Below, piece by piece: positions 9,375 to 25,100 of a DNA stretch of 27,423 bases; positions within the stretch are counted from its first letter, which is position 1, and each line of letters begins with the position of its first letter. The position numbers and the translations under genes were made by a program. The notes beneath the pieces are model-generated. The model worked only from the letters and a program-made list of their open reading frames with translations, was not told where the DNA came from and did no database searches. Origin of the DNA: Gryganskiella cystojenkinii (lineage: Eukaryota; Mortierellomycota; Mortierellomycetes; Mortierellales; Mortierellaceae); NCBI GenBank assembly GCA_015852425.1, contig JAAAIG010000482.1, forward strand, positions 1 to 27,423. The letters run 5' to 3'.

Positions 9375-10086
9375 ACCCTTCTCCCCCACTCGCTCTCTTA
9401 TTTATATCCTTACCTTCTCCCCCACTCCACATCCGCCATCCAAAAATCATTCTTCCGCCCTCGTTTGTTATCACTATTTTCTTTTTTCTTTTTGTACGGT
9501 AGCCATTCATTCACTTCATTCTTTTTTTTCGCGGTCTTTTACCCATTTTCCAACCAAAAATGCATTCCTTTTCTCATAGAGTTATTTGATTTAATAACAT
9601 TGGTTCAGATAGACAGTACCATGGATCATATTGGCTGTGAGAGGCAGAGAGAGAGCGAGAGGGAGGAACAGTGGAAGACGATCTGCCTTTATGCAGCACT
9701 GGTTTCTCGAGTGTTTTTGTACGCCCCAGGAAGGAGAAACACCCGGAACGTGCGGAGATTTGGATCAAAGTTCGCTCCCACCTCCACGTTTCGCACACAG
9801 GTTTGTGTACTGGGGGGAGCAATTAGCATGGAACGACGGCGAAGCAGGCGTCAGTTTGAAATAACCTCTGTCACTCTTCCATCACTACCGTCCCTCTACT
9901 TTGCATTTCTACCATTTTGTCCTCCTTCAGTTGAATGCCTCCCCATTGGTAAGTGCATGGCACACCAAGCAGCCCATCTGTAAGCAGTTTTACTTAGACG
10001 TGTACCGATGCAAAGCTCGTTGACGCTTTACATACTAATCATTCGTTTGTCTCCTTGCATTCTCTGAAAGAAAAAAAAAAAGGTTC
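9375..10086. other. Spacer between bL12m and the metallophosphoesterase gene
   Basis: It starts with a C/T-rich 3' UTR-like stretch and contains a GAGA-type purine repeat at about 9639-9666. Open frames on both strands here lack domains and are not called. A run of 12 A lies just before the next start codon. Confidence 0.5.
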
Positions 10087-12732
10087 ATGTCAAGACACAA
10101 CTCCAGCCAAATGTCAGAGGACAATGACACCTCATTTCATCCTCCTCAATCCTCCCTTTCGTCGTCAACTTCTTCCTTCGTACGTCGCGGAGGTCAAATA
10201 TCCCCAGAACGGAACCATGCCATCCGTGTACGCGCATCCACCATCGACACAGAACTCCCCATAAGGATGATCAGTCCCTCCCACAGGCACAAGGACCATA
10301 ATGACGGCGATGACTCTCTATCCAATCCACCAACACAGCTCCTTATCCGGTCCTCTTCCATCCCTTCACCCTCTTCTTCTCCTCCTTTTCTGTCGTCATC
10401 CCCGACCACCTCGAACCTCTTCAACAGCAACCGCGGCCATGATCCCGTCAGGGTCAGCGTGCATGATGCAAACGAGAGCGAGGACGACGAGGCTGAGGAG
10501 GATCGTGACGATACTAAGAAGCACAACAACCCGATGGACTCGAGTCTTCGACAGATCAGTCAACAATCGGGCGCTGTACGACTTTTGAGGATGATGTGGT
10601 GTTTAGCCTTGGCGGCGGGAGAACATGGGACCTTCTGGGCAATGGTCCATCAGTGCTCCTGGCCAGAAAACTCTGCGTGGGTATGTTTGGATGTTTATCA
10701 GATTTATTCCGTTGTGGAAGGCATGCCATGCATCGCCGTAAAATTAAGTTTTCCTGGACATCATTTTTCTACGAGCATCAGCTCAGGAAAACTCAGCTTT
10801 CCAGCCTCCATGCATTCTCCTCCATCTAGCTGAATATCAAGCAGACCATGTACCATATGGAGCTTAAAGGCTATTTTTTTTATTTTCCTTGCGCTCTTGG
10901 TTGTCGCCTAGGGTTCCATCGATTCGTTCAAGAGCGCGGAAAACACGCTTTTGTCATTCACGCGGAAGACCCCTCGGCTCTAATTTTGCGTTGATGAGCT
11001 CTTTTTTTAAACCGCATTTTGTTCTTTCTACTTAGGATGACTCGGACCCCGCTATGAAAGATAGATACAGGATCGCCATCATTGCAGACCCACAACTCAC
11101 AGACTGGTACTCCTACCGTCAAACTGGATTTGTCCTGCGACTGGTCCAGATCTACACGGATCTTTACATGAGACGCAGTTTCCGTCGTCTTCATTCGTCT
11201 CTTCGACCAGATGCGGTCTTGTTTTTAGGCGATTTGAATGACGGAGGAAGGTCATCCCAAGGTCAAGTCTTTGAGGAGGACAGTCATCGGTTTTATGAAC
11301 GCGTCTTTGCCACCAAGTCTACAGCCTGGAATCAAGAGCCGGTGATCATGGACGAGACAGAGGGGAAGGAGAACAGCATCACTGGTCACTATAGTCAAGT
11401 CAGGGATATCCCTGAAACCGCAGCGGATCGTCAGGCGCTTCGGGATGAAGGAAGGAGTCTTCGGCTCTATGTCGCAGGCAACCACGATGTTGGGATCGGT
11501 AACACGTTAGTGAGATCCTCGATGATCCGGTTCAAGAAGATCTTTGGATCCGTCAACTATGAGATCGAGGTCGGGAATCATACCTTGGTCGTCCTCGATA
11601 CGCTCTCGCTCAGCTCTGATATCACCGAGATTCGACAAGAATCTCAATTATTTTTGAATCAGATGGAGCAAGGTAAAAAACCATTTTTTCTCTCCATTTA
11701 TTTGCTATGTTTGTGCCGATCTGTACAGAACACGAGCTTTTCTGACAATATCTTCNNNNNNNNNNNNNNNNNNNNNNNNNNNNNNNNNNNNNNNNNNNNN
11801 NNNNNNNTTTTTTTTTATTGATTATTTTAGAAACGCCGACTTTACCGAGGATTCTATTTACGCATGTCCCGTTGTTCCGATCCGACACGACCGACTGTGG
11901 TGACGCTCGGGAAACAAAACAATTGATCCTCAACCGTAGCGGAGATCAATACCGGAACATGGTCAATGCCACACTCTCTCGACAGATCCTTCGAGGGATC
12001 CAACCGGATATAGTCTTTAGTGGTGACGATCATGACTGGTGCGAGATTGCTCATTCCCTCGATGGGACCCTTACTCCCGAGGTCACGCTCAGGACCTTTA
12101 GTTTTGCGCAAGGGATCCAACGACCCTCGTTTGTCATGCTCTCGCTCTTTAATCCAGAACACATTGTCAAGAACACGCTTCCTGTAATGCCTGAGCCGGG
12201 AGGCTTTCCAGTAGGAGGACTCGACTTGAAAGGCTCATCTTCCACAGTCACTCGTCCGACCAGGGAATCAACGTCGTTTGTTTATGAAGAGTGTATGTTG
12301 CCGAACCAGATGAAGATTTATCTAGTTTATGGAATCTTGCTTGCAATTTCGGTGGGGTGTGTCTTGATTCAACGGTATCGATGGTTCAGTAGCGGGGATT
12401 GGTCCAAGCGACAACGGCAGGTCCTCGGGCGTTTAGGCATGTATTTCTCTGTGGCAACAACAGCGACAACGACGATGACGATGACGACGATGACTTCCTC
12501 GTCATCACGGTCACAGTTGCGTGAGCACGAGGATGAAGCCGGTGTCGATGGACTGGATCAGACCGAGGTCAATAGATCTAGCCGGCCTGGGACCTATAAT
12601 AACGGCAGCAGCAAGTCGACATGGCCATTGTTGACCAGTGTCTACTGGAAGTTGGTGGCGTGGGATCTTGCGAACGTGGCCCTGGGTGCGATCCTATTCT
12701 ACCTTTTCCTCTTCCTGCTCAGTATGTTGTAA
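10087..12732 (+). CDS. Cdc1/Ted1 (PGAP5/MPPE1-like) membrane metallophosphoesterase
   Basis: Three exons, 10087-10680, 11036-11672 and 11831-12732, join in frame to 710 residues. Residues 1-160 are Ser/Pro-rich and acidic, probably disordered and cytosolic. A hydrophobic segment with GEHGTFWAMVHQCSWP (about 175-190) is typical of the Cdc1 family. The calcineurin-like phosphoesterase core has all its motif blocks: IADPQLTD (Asp 216), FLGDLNDGGR (262-270), GNHD (346-349), THVP (421-424) and SGDDHDWCE (474-482). A membrane span lies at about 572-591 and a C-terminal one at about 693-710. Family role: Mn-dependent removal of ethanolamine phosphate from GPI-anchor mannoses in the ER/Golgi, needed for GPI-protein export. 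The intron at 10681-11035 contains a second plausible acceptor (AG at 10910-10911) that would lead to an in-frame stop after 23 codons. The intron at 11673-11830 contains a 52-N gap, so its true length is unknown. Whether this is the Cdc1 or the Ted1 paralogue cannot be told by eye. Confidence 0.9.
11756..11807. other. Assembly gap (52 N)
   Basis: Fifty-two undetermined bases lie within the second intron of the metallophosphoesterase gene, next to a T-rich run before the acceptor. The coding frame is unaffected, because the flanking exons join in phase (GAG CAA G / AA ACG). Confidence 0.99.
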
Positions 12733-12807
12733 AGCAAAGGAAGACGAGCTTCCTCGCTTCAAACCATAGTATTTTCGTATATACCCTGTCCATTTTGAAA
12801 TCCACTG

Positions 12808-12840
12808 CTCTCTATCTCTATCTCTATCTTTCTCTCTCTG
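12808..12840. repeat. Pyrimidine (TCTCTA/TCTC) microsatellite
   Basis: Imperfect TCTCTA units pass into TCTC repeats in the 3' flank shared by the convergent metallophosphoesterase and DUF1294-like genes. Only about 224 bases separate their stop codons. Confidence 0.7.
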
Positions 12841-12956
12841 TCTTCCCTGCTATTACACCTGTCCGCCACCATGCTCCCTGTATTGTACGAACGTAGAATG
12901 TACATTTATATTATTATAGGTTATTATTATTGGGGAATATGGTAGGCGAGTTGGAG

Positions 12957-13605
12957 CTACACAGTGTTGTACTTGACATAGATGGCAACCCAGAAGATGT
13001 TGAAGACGGTTGCGGCGATCAGCTTTGGGTAGAAATAAGGGTCCTCGGACTTGTATCTGTAGACTGCGGACATAAATCGAATACCTTTGATCAGTAACCA
13101 TTATTGCATAGTCTTTTTGCTCGATCGACAATCAATCCTCTCTCTCTCTATACTCCCCTCAAAAAAAGAACTTACGGAAAACACCGCCCCAGGTACCAAG
13201 GATACCGGAGAGACCCAAGAATCGGTAGACCTCCCGATCCGAGATCTTCATCAATCCCATATCGCCTCGCTTCTTGGCCATGACCATGACCAACAACAGG
13301 GACCAGAAATTCACGAGAGCAAATGATCCAAAGAGTAACAGGGACCAAACGGATTCTGCACCGGCATGTTGAATCTGGATGGCGTTGCGGAGTCTCCAAA
13401 GGAAAAAGACAAAGAGAATGATGACGAAGATAAACATTTCGAGAAAGGGTTCGGGGAGCTCCTTGCCGCCGATTTCGTCACGGAGTTTGAGTAAAGAGTC
13501 GGACGGTTGCCAGAAGGATTCAAAGGGAGAGTTGACGGCAGCCCGACGGGCAGCCTTCTTGTCCTTGGAAGAAGGTTTTTGGGGCTTTGGGGCTTTGTTG
13601 ACCAT
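12957..13605 (-). CDS. Small DUF1294-like integral membrane protein
   Basis: Two minus-strand exons, 13605-13176 and 13063-12957, join across a 112-base intron (donor GTAAGT, acceptor CCGCAG) to 178 residues. The N-terminus (1-25) is strongly basic (KAPKPQKPSSKDKKAARRAA). Four hydrophobic segments lie at about 57-75, 86-108, 128-146 and 157-172. The stretch AKKRGD, KISDREVYRFLGLSGILGTW and then YRYKSEDPYFYPK follows the DUF1294 pattern of a K/R motif, R-x-x-E, L-GG-x-G and HK-x-F. That match is by eye and the family has no known function. The protein ends VAIYVKYNTV. The start at 13605 is the first ATG of the frame and is followed by a typical hydrophilic N-terminus. It is transcribed divergently from RRP4 and convergently with the metallophosphoesterase gene. 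The gene model is secure; the family name is moderately so. Confidence 0.85.
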
Positions 13606-14477
13606 GGTTTATGTATATATGTGTGTAATAGGAATGAAGTAAATGAGTGGTGTTATTCGATGAGACAGTGATGGGGATGAATGAATGAGAGGAAGGAGGA
13701 AAAGAGAGATGAAAGAGGGCGGTTGGACAAAAAGAGAGCAAAGTGGTGGTGTGGGAAGGTTTAGGAAGCATTGGGCTCTGATTGGATCGCAATTAAAAAG
13801 GATTCTGATTGGTTTGCCACCAAGAACAAAGGGCCACGCACGATCGTTTTGTGTTCTTGTCTCGTGTCTCTAGGCACTCATCCTCATTTATTTTTTTTCG
13901 TTCTGTTCTTTAGGTCCAATGGCCAAGAGAACGTTCGACAAGTCCTGTCGAGCTCTGGGCTACATTGCCGTAAGAAGGGAGAGGCAAAGACGTACATCGA
14001 ACTGGAGTACGAAACGTTTTCTTGCTTTCGTCCCTGACACAATACCCAAACTCTTGGACCACCAAATGAGATCACAGGCAGAGAAATAACAAGCTCAGCG
14101 TAAGCACCCTCTGGATCTCATCTCTTGCAGATGACAGAGCGAAGTGCCATAAACAAAAGACGCAATTGGACTTTTTTTTGAGAGGCAGGGCGCCAGCACA
14201 GCACGCGCTGAAGAAACTCGGGAGCGAACGTGACTGCTAATTTCAAAAAAGTGTTGTTTGTTCAAAGGCTTTTCTTGATGCCTATTTTATTTTCGAATTC
14301 GTTTATTTTTCTTTGGCTTTTCATTCGCATTTCTTGTTCTTCCACCGTCCGTCCATCGCATCTAATCGCTTCAACCGCACTCGGGCAACAACGGAATCCC
14401 ACTTCTTTGCAGGAATTTATCCCAAGACAGTCTCATAACGATACATACCCCTCCATTTCAAATCACAAATCACAACA
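13606..14477. promoter_or_regulatory. Divergent promoter region between the DUF1294-like gene and RRP4, with three CCAAT boxes
   Basis: This 872-bp interval separates two divergently transcribed genes. It holds ATTGG (reverse CCAAT) at 13781-13785 and 13808-13812, and a forward CCAAT at 13916-13920. CCAAT is the binding core of the HAP/NF-Y complex in fungi. Two boxes only 27 bases apart are suggestive, but short motifs arise by chance. No TATA box stands out. Confidence 0.4.
13919..14089 (+). CDS. Doubtful small ORF, 56 residues
   Basis: A basic frame begins MAKRTFDKSCRALGYIAVRR and ends HQMRSQAEK. Its ATG overlaps a CCAAT box and sits six bases after a possible acceptor (TTCTTTAG at about 13906-13913). 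It has no recognised domain. It lies within the divergent promoter, about 390 bases upstream of RRP4, so it could be an upstream small peptide, a spurious frame, or part of a leader exon. Confidence 0.15.
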   Translation: MAKRTFDKSCRALGYIAVRRERQRRTSNWSTKRFLAFVPDTIPKLLDHQMRSQAEK

Positions 14478-15930
14478 ATGGCTGAAATCAACTTTTATTC
14501 GCCCGTGCCACGGTCAAGCGGCAAGAACAAGAACGAGGACCATGATATGGACATTGATGAACAACCCACTGGTGGCTCTGCGAAGTCTGCCCTTCTCCAC
14601 GTCGTAACACCAGGAGAGACCATCACTGCAGATACTGCCTTCATGAGGTAAGGACTTCGTGTCCCCTTTTGGCCTTGTCACCTTTGACTCCACTCATTGG
14701 ATCTTGTAATCCTGGCAAAAAAGGACAGGGTATATCTCTGCTCTCTTTAATTCCGATCAACTAATCCTTCTCTTCCTTCCTTTTAACCTCTGAAAATGAT
14801 AATAGGGGTCACGGAACATATGTCAAGGACGAGAAGGTTCTGTCAAGTGTTGCTGGTGTCGTGGATCGCGTCAACAAATTGATCTCTGTCCGACCATTGC
14901 ACACGAGGTAAGGAGACGAAATCCTGTTCCGGATAGCGATGTTCAATCAAGATAGCGGAACAAAAGCTAGGATTCTGACGCCTAGTTTTCCTATACGCGA
15001 TGATAAAATAGATACACTGGAGAGATCGGAGATGTCGTCGTCGGAAGAATCACAGAGGTCGCTCAGAAGCGGTGGAAGGTCGATGTGAATGCGCGTAACG
15101 ATGCGATCCTCATGTTGAGCTCTGTCAATCTTCCTGGAGGAGTCCAAGTAAGATGGCCACTCTGAAATCTAGGATTGATTACTGGTAACGTCAGTAATCT
15201 ACTTTGAATAATACTAACGTATTTCTCTATCTGTCCATTTTATTTTATTTTTTTGAATTTTATGTACTATAGAGACGAAAGCAAGAATCGGATGAATTGC
15301 AGATGCGCAACTTTTTCATGGAAGGCGATTTGGTCGTGGCTGAGGTTCAGGCGTTCTTTGCGGATGGTGCTTATTCGATCCATACCCGTAGTTTGAAGTA
15401 TGGCAAGCTCAGGAATGGATCGTTTATCGAGGTTGCCCCAGCCTTGGTGCAACGTTGCAAGTCTCATTTCCACTCCTTGGCTTGCGGTGTTGATTTGATC
15501 TTGGGGTTGAACGGCTATATCTGGGTCAGTGCTCATGTCCCTCAGAACCTAGATGAGATTGATACTGAGCAAGTCTACTCCAACAAGAACAAGGTGCGTC
15601 TTTGTCTTCGATTTGGATGTGCTTATGTGTTTTTTTTGCAAACCTGGGAGGGAAATTGAGTGACAATGAACTAAACGATGTTTTGTTTGTACTATAACTC
15701 ACTATATCTCGATACAGGAGGACATTACGGTACAGGACAGAGAGGCGATCGCGCGCGTGGGTAATTGTATCCGCGCCCTGGCGTCCGAGTTCATCTTTAT
15801 CAACGATACCATCATCTCGTTTGCGTACGAGGCTTCATTACAACATAAGCTCAAGGACATGACCAAGAAGGAGATTATGCATCAGATCGCTTCGGAGGCT
15901 GTCAAGATGGTAGAGGACTTGAAGGGTTAA
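14478..15930 (+). CDS. RRP4: RNA exosome cap subunit Rrp4 (EXOSC2)
   Basis: Five exons, 14478-14647, 14806-14907, 15012-15147, 15273-15593 and 15718-15930, join in frame to 313 residues. The N-terminal domain carries [20 protein letters not shown] (about 43-62). It is followed by an S1-like domain (about 91-134, [21 protein letters not shown] and LPGG) and a KH domain with the degenerate GLNGYIW loop at 214-220. The usual family order is NTD-S1-KH, and the length is close to yeast and human Rrp4. The protein is one of three cap subunits of the nine-member ring that threads RNA to Rrp44/Rrp6 in nuclear and cytoplasmic 3'-5' decay and rRNA processing. The start codon is preceded by CACAACA, and the protein opens [15 protein letters not shown]. 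The next gene follows on the same strand after 220 bases. Certain of the assignment. Confidence 0.96.
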
Positions 15931-16150
15931 GAGAGAGATGTTGGCACGATCATAGCATACCACACATAAGAGCATAACACACCTTTAAAAACGTTTAAGA
16001 ACGGCTTTTGAAAGCAAAAATGCGTTTGTGACTGTCAATTTTTGAACAACAACAACCTCCAAAAAAAAGAAAAAGTGAACATGCAACCTTTACTTTTGCG
16101 CATCGTTTCAACTCTTTATTCATTCAACCACCTTTACACATATATACACC

Positions 16151-17015
16151 ATGGCGATCGTCACATACTGCGTGGAGTACGCTCAGTCCCAAAAGTCAAC
16201 CTGTCTCAAGTGCAACAAGATCATCCCCAACAAGTCATTGCGATGCGGTCGTATGGAACGTCAGAGCGAGAAGGAAAAGAAGAAGTTCGCAAAGTTCAGA
16301 TGGTACCACTTCAAGTGCTTTGAGGTAAAAAAGACGACATTTAAAAACAAGAGTGGCCATGCGCAGTCTTTTAACGCTTATAAAGCGCTTTCTCAGGGTG
16401 CCTAGATTGCGCGACGAAACTACAAGCTTCCCCTTTTTTTTCTTTAACTAAACGATAACCGAATCCATATAGGTCCCCGAGATCTTGACCAAGATCCCTG
16501 TACACTTGATCCGTGGACAAAAGGATCTGTTGGACAAGGACAAGGTGCGTTTGGAACGCGTGATCAAACTCGGTGTCGGAGCCTCCTGGGGTCAGATTGT
16601 GGATCAACACAAGAAGAAGGTCAAGGAGGATGAAGAGGCGGCGGCTGCAGAGGCATTAGAGAACGGAACCGAGGTCCCTGTCAAGGCCAAGGACGATGTC
16701 ATGGACACGGATGAGGAGGACGCAGAGGATGCCAAGAGGGATTTCACAGCGGCCTTGACCGGTGAGGTCGATAAGAAACAGGAACGCAAGAACCGTAAAG
16801 TCAACAAGGCATTGAAGGCCAAGACAGAGGGAGCCAAGGTTGCCAAGAAGACACCTGCTTCAAAAGGAGGCAAGCACTTTGGATCATCATCATCAACAAC
16901 AGCGTCAGCAACAGCAGCAAAACCCATGTCGGACGTGGCCAAGGCGATCGCGGCGAACAAGGCCAAAAGTGCACAAAAGTTGAGCTCTTTGCAGAACAAG
17001 TTTGGCAAGAAGTAG
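16151..17015 (+). CDS. Stand-alone PARP-type zinc-finger protein
   Basis: Two exons, 16151-16324 and 16473-17015, join in phase to 238 residues. The first exon is a compact PARP-type zinc finger: Cys18-x2-Cys21, then 31 residues, His53-x2-Cys56, with the typical YAQSQKSTC, LRCGRM and WYHFKCF signatures. PARP fingers bind DNA nicks and ends. There is no WGR or ADP-ribosyltransferase domain. Exon 2 encodes a short helical stretch (VPEILTKIPVHLIRGQKDLL) where a PARP finger usually continues, then a Glu/Ala/Lys-rich, probably disordered region with an acidic patch (about 130-145) and a basic, Ser/Thr-rich tail suited to nuclear import or nucleic-acid contact. The start context is CACCATGG. Such short zinc-finger-only proteins are common in fungi, often described as nick-sensing or chromatin-associated, but this one's role is not known to me. 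Confidence 0.9.
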
Positions 17016-17553
17016 TCGATAGAGAGAAAGAGAGCGAGAGAGAGAAAGAAAGGAATAGAGACGTGTAGATGACCTGACAACAACCCAGCTGCATATTATC
17101 ATCTATGGTTGTGGCATCGCCATTGGTCGCAGTGCATGCGATAGATTATTAATTGCGGCGAAATACAGTGACGTGTTTAAAAAAGAGAAATCAGGGCCGA
17201 TCAAAGTCTTGGCCGTCCTTTGTCTGTGCCAGAGCCCGCTCTTTTGCAGGCACAGAAAGTCCCTTTTCCAAAGTCAGACAGACTGGCCTCGCCCACCATC
17301 AATTCTGAGCGAAAGAAGGAAAGAGTCCCGCCTCGAAGAGAAAGAACCATCTCTTGTCTTTCTCTCCTTTTTGTCATTCCATCCTTCGTCGTTCCATCCC
17401 TTTACTTTTCTTATCCTCTCTCATCCTCTCTCGTTCCTCCACGTGTGTTTCTCCTAGTAACACTCGTATCCGACGACCGACACCCCCTCTCCTCCTTTCT
17501 CTGCTCTTCATCATCACCTCGTTGTCATAGCGACAGCACTCGACCCTCGAACC
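17016..17553. other. RSP5 promoter and leader
   Basis: A GAGA-rich purine tract at about 17018-17055 follows the zinc-finger gene's stop. A reverse CCAAT (ATTGG) lies at 17122-17126. From about 17330 to the RSP5 start the plus strand is strongly C/T-rich, as expected of a fungal 5' leader. No gene is supported. Confidence 0.5.
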
Positions 17554-21838
<4,285 letters not shown>

Positions 21839-22167
21839 AAAAAAAACTCGGCAGCCAGAATGGACCTTGCTCACTAAACAAGAGCCAACAAACGAAAAAG
21901 AACCCCCAAAAAAAATCAAAAGAAATTGTACAAGAGCCGATATTGCAGGAGAGAGTAAAAAAACGGTTTTGTTTTTGTAGCGTTCCCCCTCTCTCTCTTT
22001 TTCCCATTTTTTCAGAACAACCCAAAAAATATATATATATTCTTTCAACCATGTCTTGTTCGGTTCGATCGTACACAACATTGTCTTATGAGAATTGACC
22101 TGGCGATGACGACGTTGAGAGGTTTTATTACATGTTTTTTTCAGTGCGTCCTTCTTTTTGTTCCTTT
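21839..22167. other. Convergent 3' flank between RSP5 and the WD40 gene
   Basis: The stop codons of two convergent genes are 329 bases apart. The interval has A-rich runs just after RSP5 and a short AT repeat (about 22030-22040). No gene is seen. Confidence 0.5.
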
Positions 22168-25100
22168 CTACTGGCCAAAGTTGTGTTGCTGCAAGGTATA
22201 GTCCCTATTGATGATGAAAGACGGTAGAAAAGCCTGGGTTAGCATTAAGCGGCAAAGACAAAATAGAGGGAACCTTTTTTTTATAAAGAAAAATAGCTTA
22301 CCAAAACGCAAAACTGCAGTCGCTGTTCAGGGTCATCATGACACTCTGGGTCGGGTGGAACAAGGCCTGGACCAACCGCTGCCCACCCAACGAAAGACTC
22401 TGTGTCGGCAAACCCGAGTAACGTTTCTGCGTGTTTTCCAAATGAGAATTGTATCGGTTCTGAAGATGGGCCGCCGTCGTGGTATGATACCCTCCTGGTC
22501 GAATCCCGTTTGTAATCTTGTTCCATCGAACATCCCAGATATTCAACATGCCCTCGCCTTCTTTGGTCCCGGTCAAAACCAGTCCTCCGTCAGGATGCCA
22601 GGATGGAACCGCGAGTTTTGAGATGTTTTGAGTGGTTGGGTAACTCAATACCTGGACCACAGGGTTTGGCAAACGATGATCCATCAATTGATATTGCTCG
22701 CTATTTTGCGATGTCCTATTTATTTACAATCAAAAAAGCATAGGTTAACATCAGCAGTCTCGTTACAAGACAGCATAAAGGTTCATAATATTAAAAAAAA
22801 CCCCGCTCAATGTTGCACTTACACGACCAAGTTGATATTGGGATCCGTGGGACATTCGAGGATATGAAACACATCCGTTTTTCGATTCTGAAACTTGAAA
22901 TTCTTGAGGACCGAGTTCGTGTCGATATCATAACTCAGGTACTGACCGCCCGCCCCTCCAGAAAACAGCGTCTTGGTTTGATGGGAATACATGATACTCG
23001 AGATCGGTGCTATATGGTGCTGATGCAATTCAATGAGACCAATGGCGGAATAGGCGTGGGCAGGGTCAAGGTCTTCGTTCACGTTAAGTCTCCAGATGAC
23101 CTACAAAGGAAGATTTTGTTAAAATAAAAAAAGTGAATTGAGTGAGTTTCTTTTTGTTATTCTGTCAGCAAGTGCAAGAAGTAACGTTTTCTTTTTCTTT
23201 TTTTTTTTCTCTCTCACAAAACAAGAACTTACCAGAGATTTATCCTTGCCACCGGTGATATAAGAGGTAACGTTATCACTCAATCTCGCAGCAGTGACCG
23301 CATTAATCGTCCTGGTATGAGCCGCCGACGTGATCGCCACACAGGTCGCCTGAAGTTCCCCCTGGCTATCCCACGAGAGCGTGATCAGCGTGGTCTGACT
23401 CTCGGGCAAAGACATCAAGGTCGGTTCCAACTGTGGCTCTGTCGCATCCGGAGGTGCAGGCCAGGTCTTTTCCTTCTTCAAATGACTGATCGCAATCAAT
23501 GCATTCTCCCCGACCCAAGTAATCGCCTCCGGGTATGGGATCACACGATGATAACTTGGTTTGTACTTCACAAGGAGCCTTTGAGTATTAATATCCCAAA
23601 AGTGAATATAACTAATAAAATATGAGAAACAAAAAAGAGGGAAAATGAATCATAAATATTAGTCAGAGGTTAACAACACGCATCAGCTTCCTAAGATATG
23701 GTCTTGGCAGAACGAAATCATTTTACCCATCCATGTCTGATGCAGCAGCGATACCATCAAAGGCAGTCTGGTGTGAGAACGGGTTCAAAACCATGGCTCG
23801 AGGTCGCCTGCCAAAGGCTCCTGCAAAGACGTTATGACCTCCTGTGACCAACGCCGTCATCGCCTGTTGACTTGATAGCGGAACGGAGGGGCCAACGGCT
23901 TCAAAGACGCGTTTGTAACCCTCTGTCAAAGAAATCGTCCTTTTGGGTGCTTCGATGACCTGAACAATCTCTGTTGATGGTGGTGTTGTTACTGGCGCTG
24001 GCGCAGCTCTGTCATTCGGACGATAGACTGGGACAGTCGCGGGCTGTGCAGGAGAGGGTACATGAACAGGTGGTGCATTGACAAGCACAGGTTGTACAGG
24101 TGTAGGCGTATATGTAGGCACTCGCGATGGGTCGAAAGTCGACAGGCCTCCGCCAATGCTTAAAGGTGATGATGCTGCGGGCGGTGCTCTCCTTGTCGCA
24201 GAAGGTGTGGTATTTTGTCCAGAAGATGGTGAGAGCATCGTCGCTAGGGTCGTGTTGTTCATTCTCGATGCTGAGCTCCCGACCTCCTTGTTGAGTTCCC
24301 GAATCTCATTCTTGAGAAGTGACTGTGTCCTGTAAAGTTTCTTGAACGTTCTCTCCAGTTTCGTCATCCTGGTCACACACTTGGAGGTCAGGCGGTCCAT
24401 CTATGCAGTGATATAGTTTGAAGAAACAGGTTAATTTCTGATGTTTCTCTTTTCCTTTCCTAATGCGAACTAACAGCAAATTATAAAATAAACGGGGTCT
24501 ACCTCAGTCATCATTTCCTTGATAGGTCCTTGAAGACGCGTCGCCGGATCGGATTGAGAGGTCGCCTTTTCCGTCGCAGCGTTCGTTTTTTCCTTCAATT
24601 TCGACAACGGGACATCACTCTCCAGGGCGCTGTTCTCACTCTCCTCTGAAGAATGCATATCGCTACTGCTACTGGGTGCCCGATTCCGCCGACGCTTTGA
24701 AGGACGCCTCTCCGGTCTCGATCTCGATCTCGACTTTTTCCGAGATGACGTGGACCAATCCGTGAACTGTGCTTCGTCGCTTTCACTGCCCCAGGCATCA
24801 CCACTGTCCGAGGAACTGTTGTATCGACGCCGTTTTGGCCTCGAGAGCGATCGCTCATAAGGTCTGGGGACAAAATGACCCATACTCATGGTCCGTCGCA
24901 TCGGGGCTCGACTTCGACTCCTCGTTCGACTATGGTTCCTAGACGGTCGGTAATTATTATCATTGGGGCTGTTGGCTCGATTTGTTATTGTGGTTCTGGC
25001 ATCGTTGTTGCTGCTGCTAACGTAGCCGCTGTAGCTGTTGTTGTTGTTGTTGTTGTTGTTGTTGCCATTGTTGCCTGGTCCTGAACGAGCACGACCCGGA

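Noticed and set aside
10194..10529. Minus-strand frame opposite the metallophosphoesterase N-terminus
   Set aside because: It is the mirror of the Ser-rich, acidic coding region; low-complexity codons on one strand commonly leave the other open.
10912..10983. Possible extra exon in the metallophosphoesterase gene
   Set aside because: It has a fair acceptor but no donor before the in-frame stop; direct joining of 10680 to 11036 keeps the frame and the family alignment.
16604..17083. Minus-strand frame of 159 codons
   Set aside because: It is the antisense of the Ala/Lys-rich tail of the zinc-finger gene and has no start context or domain of its own.
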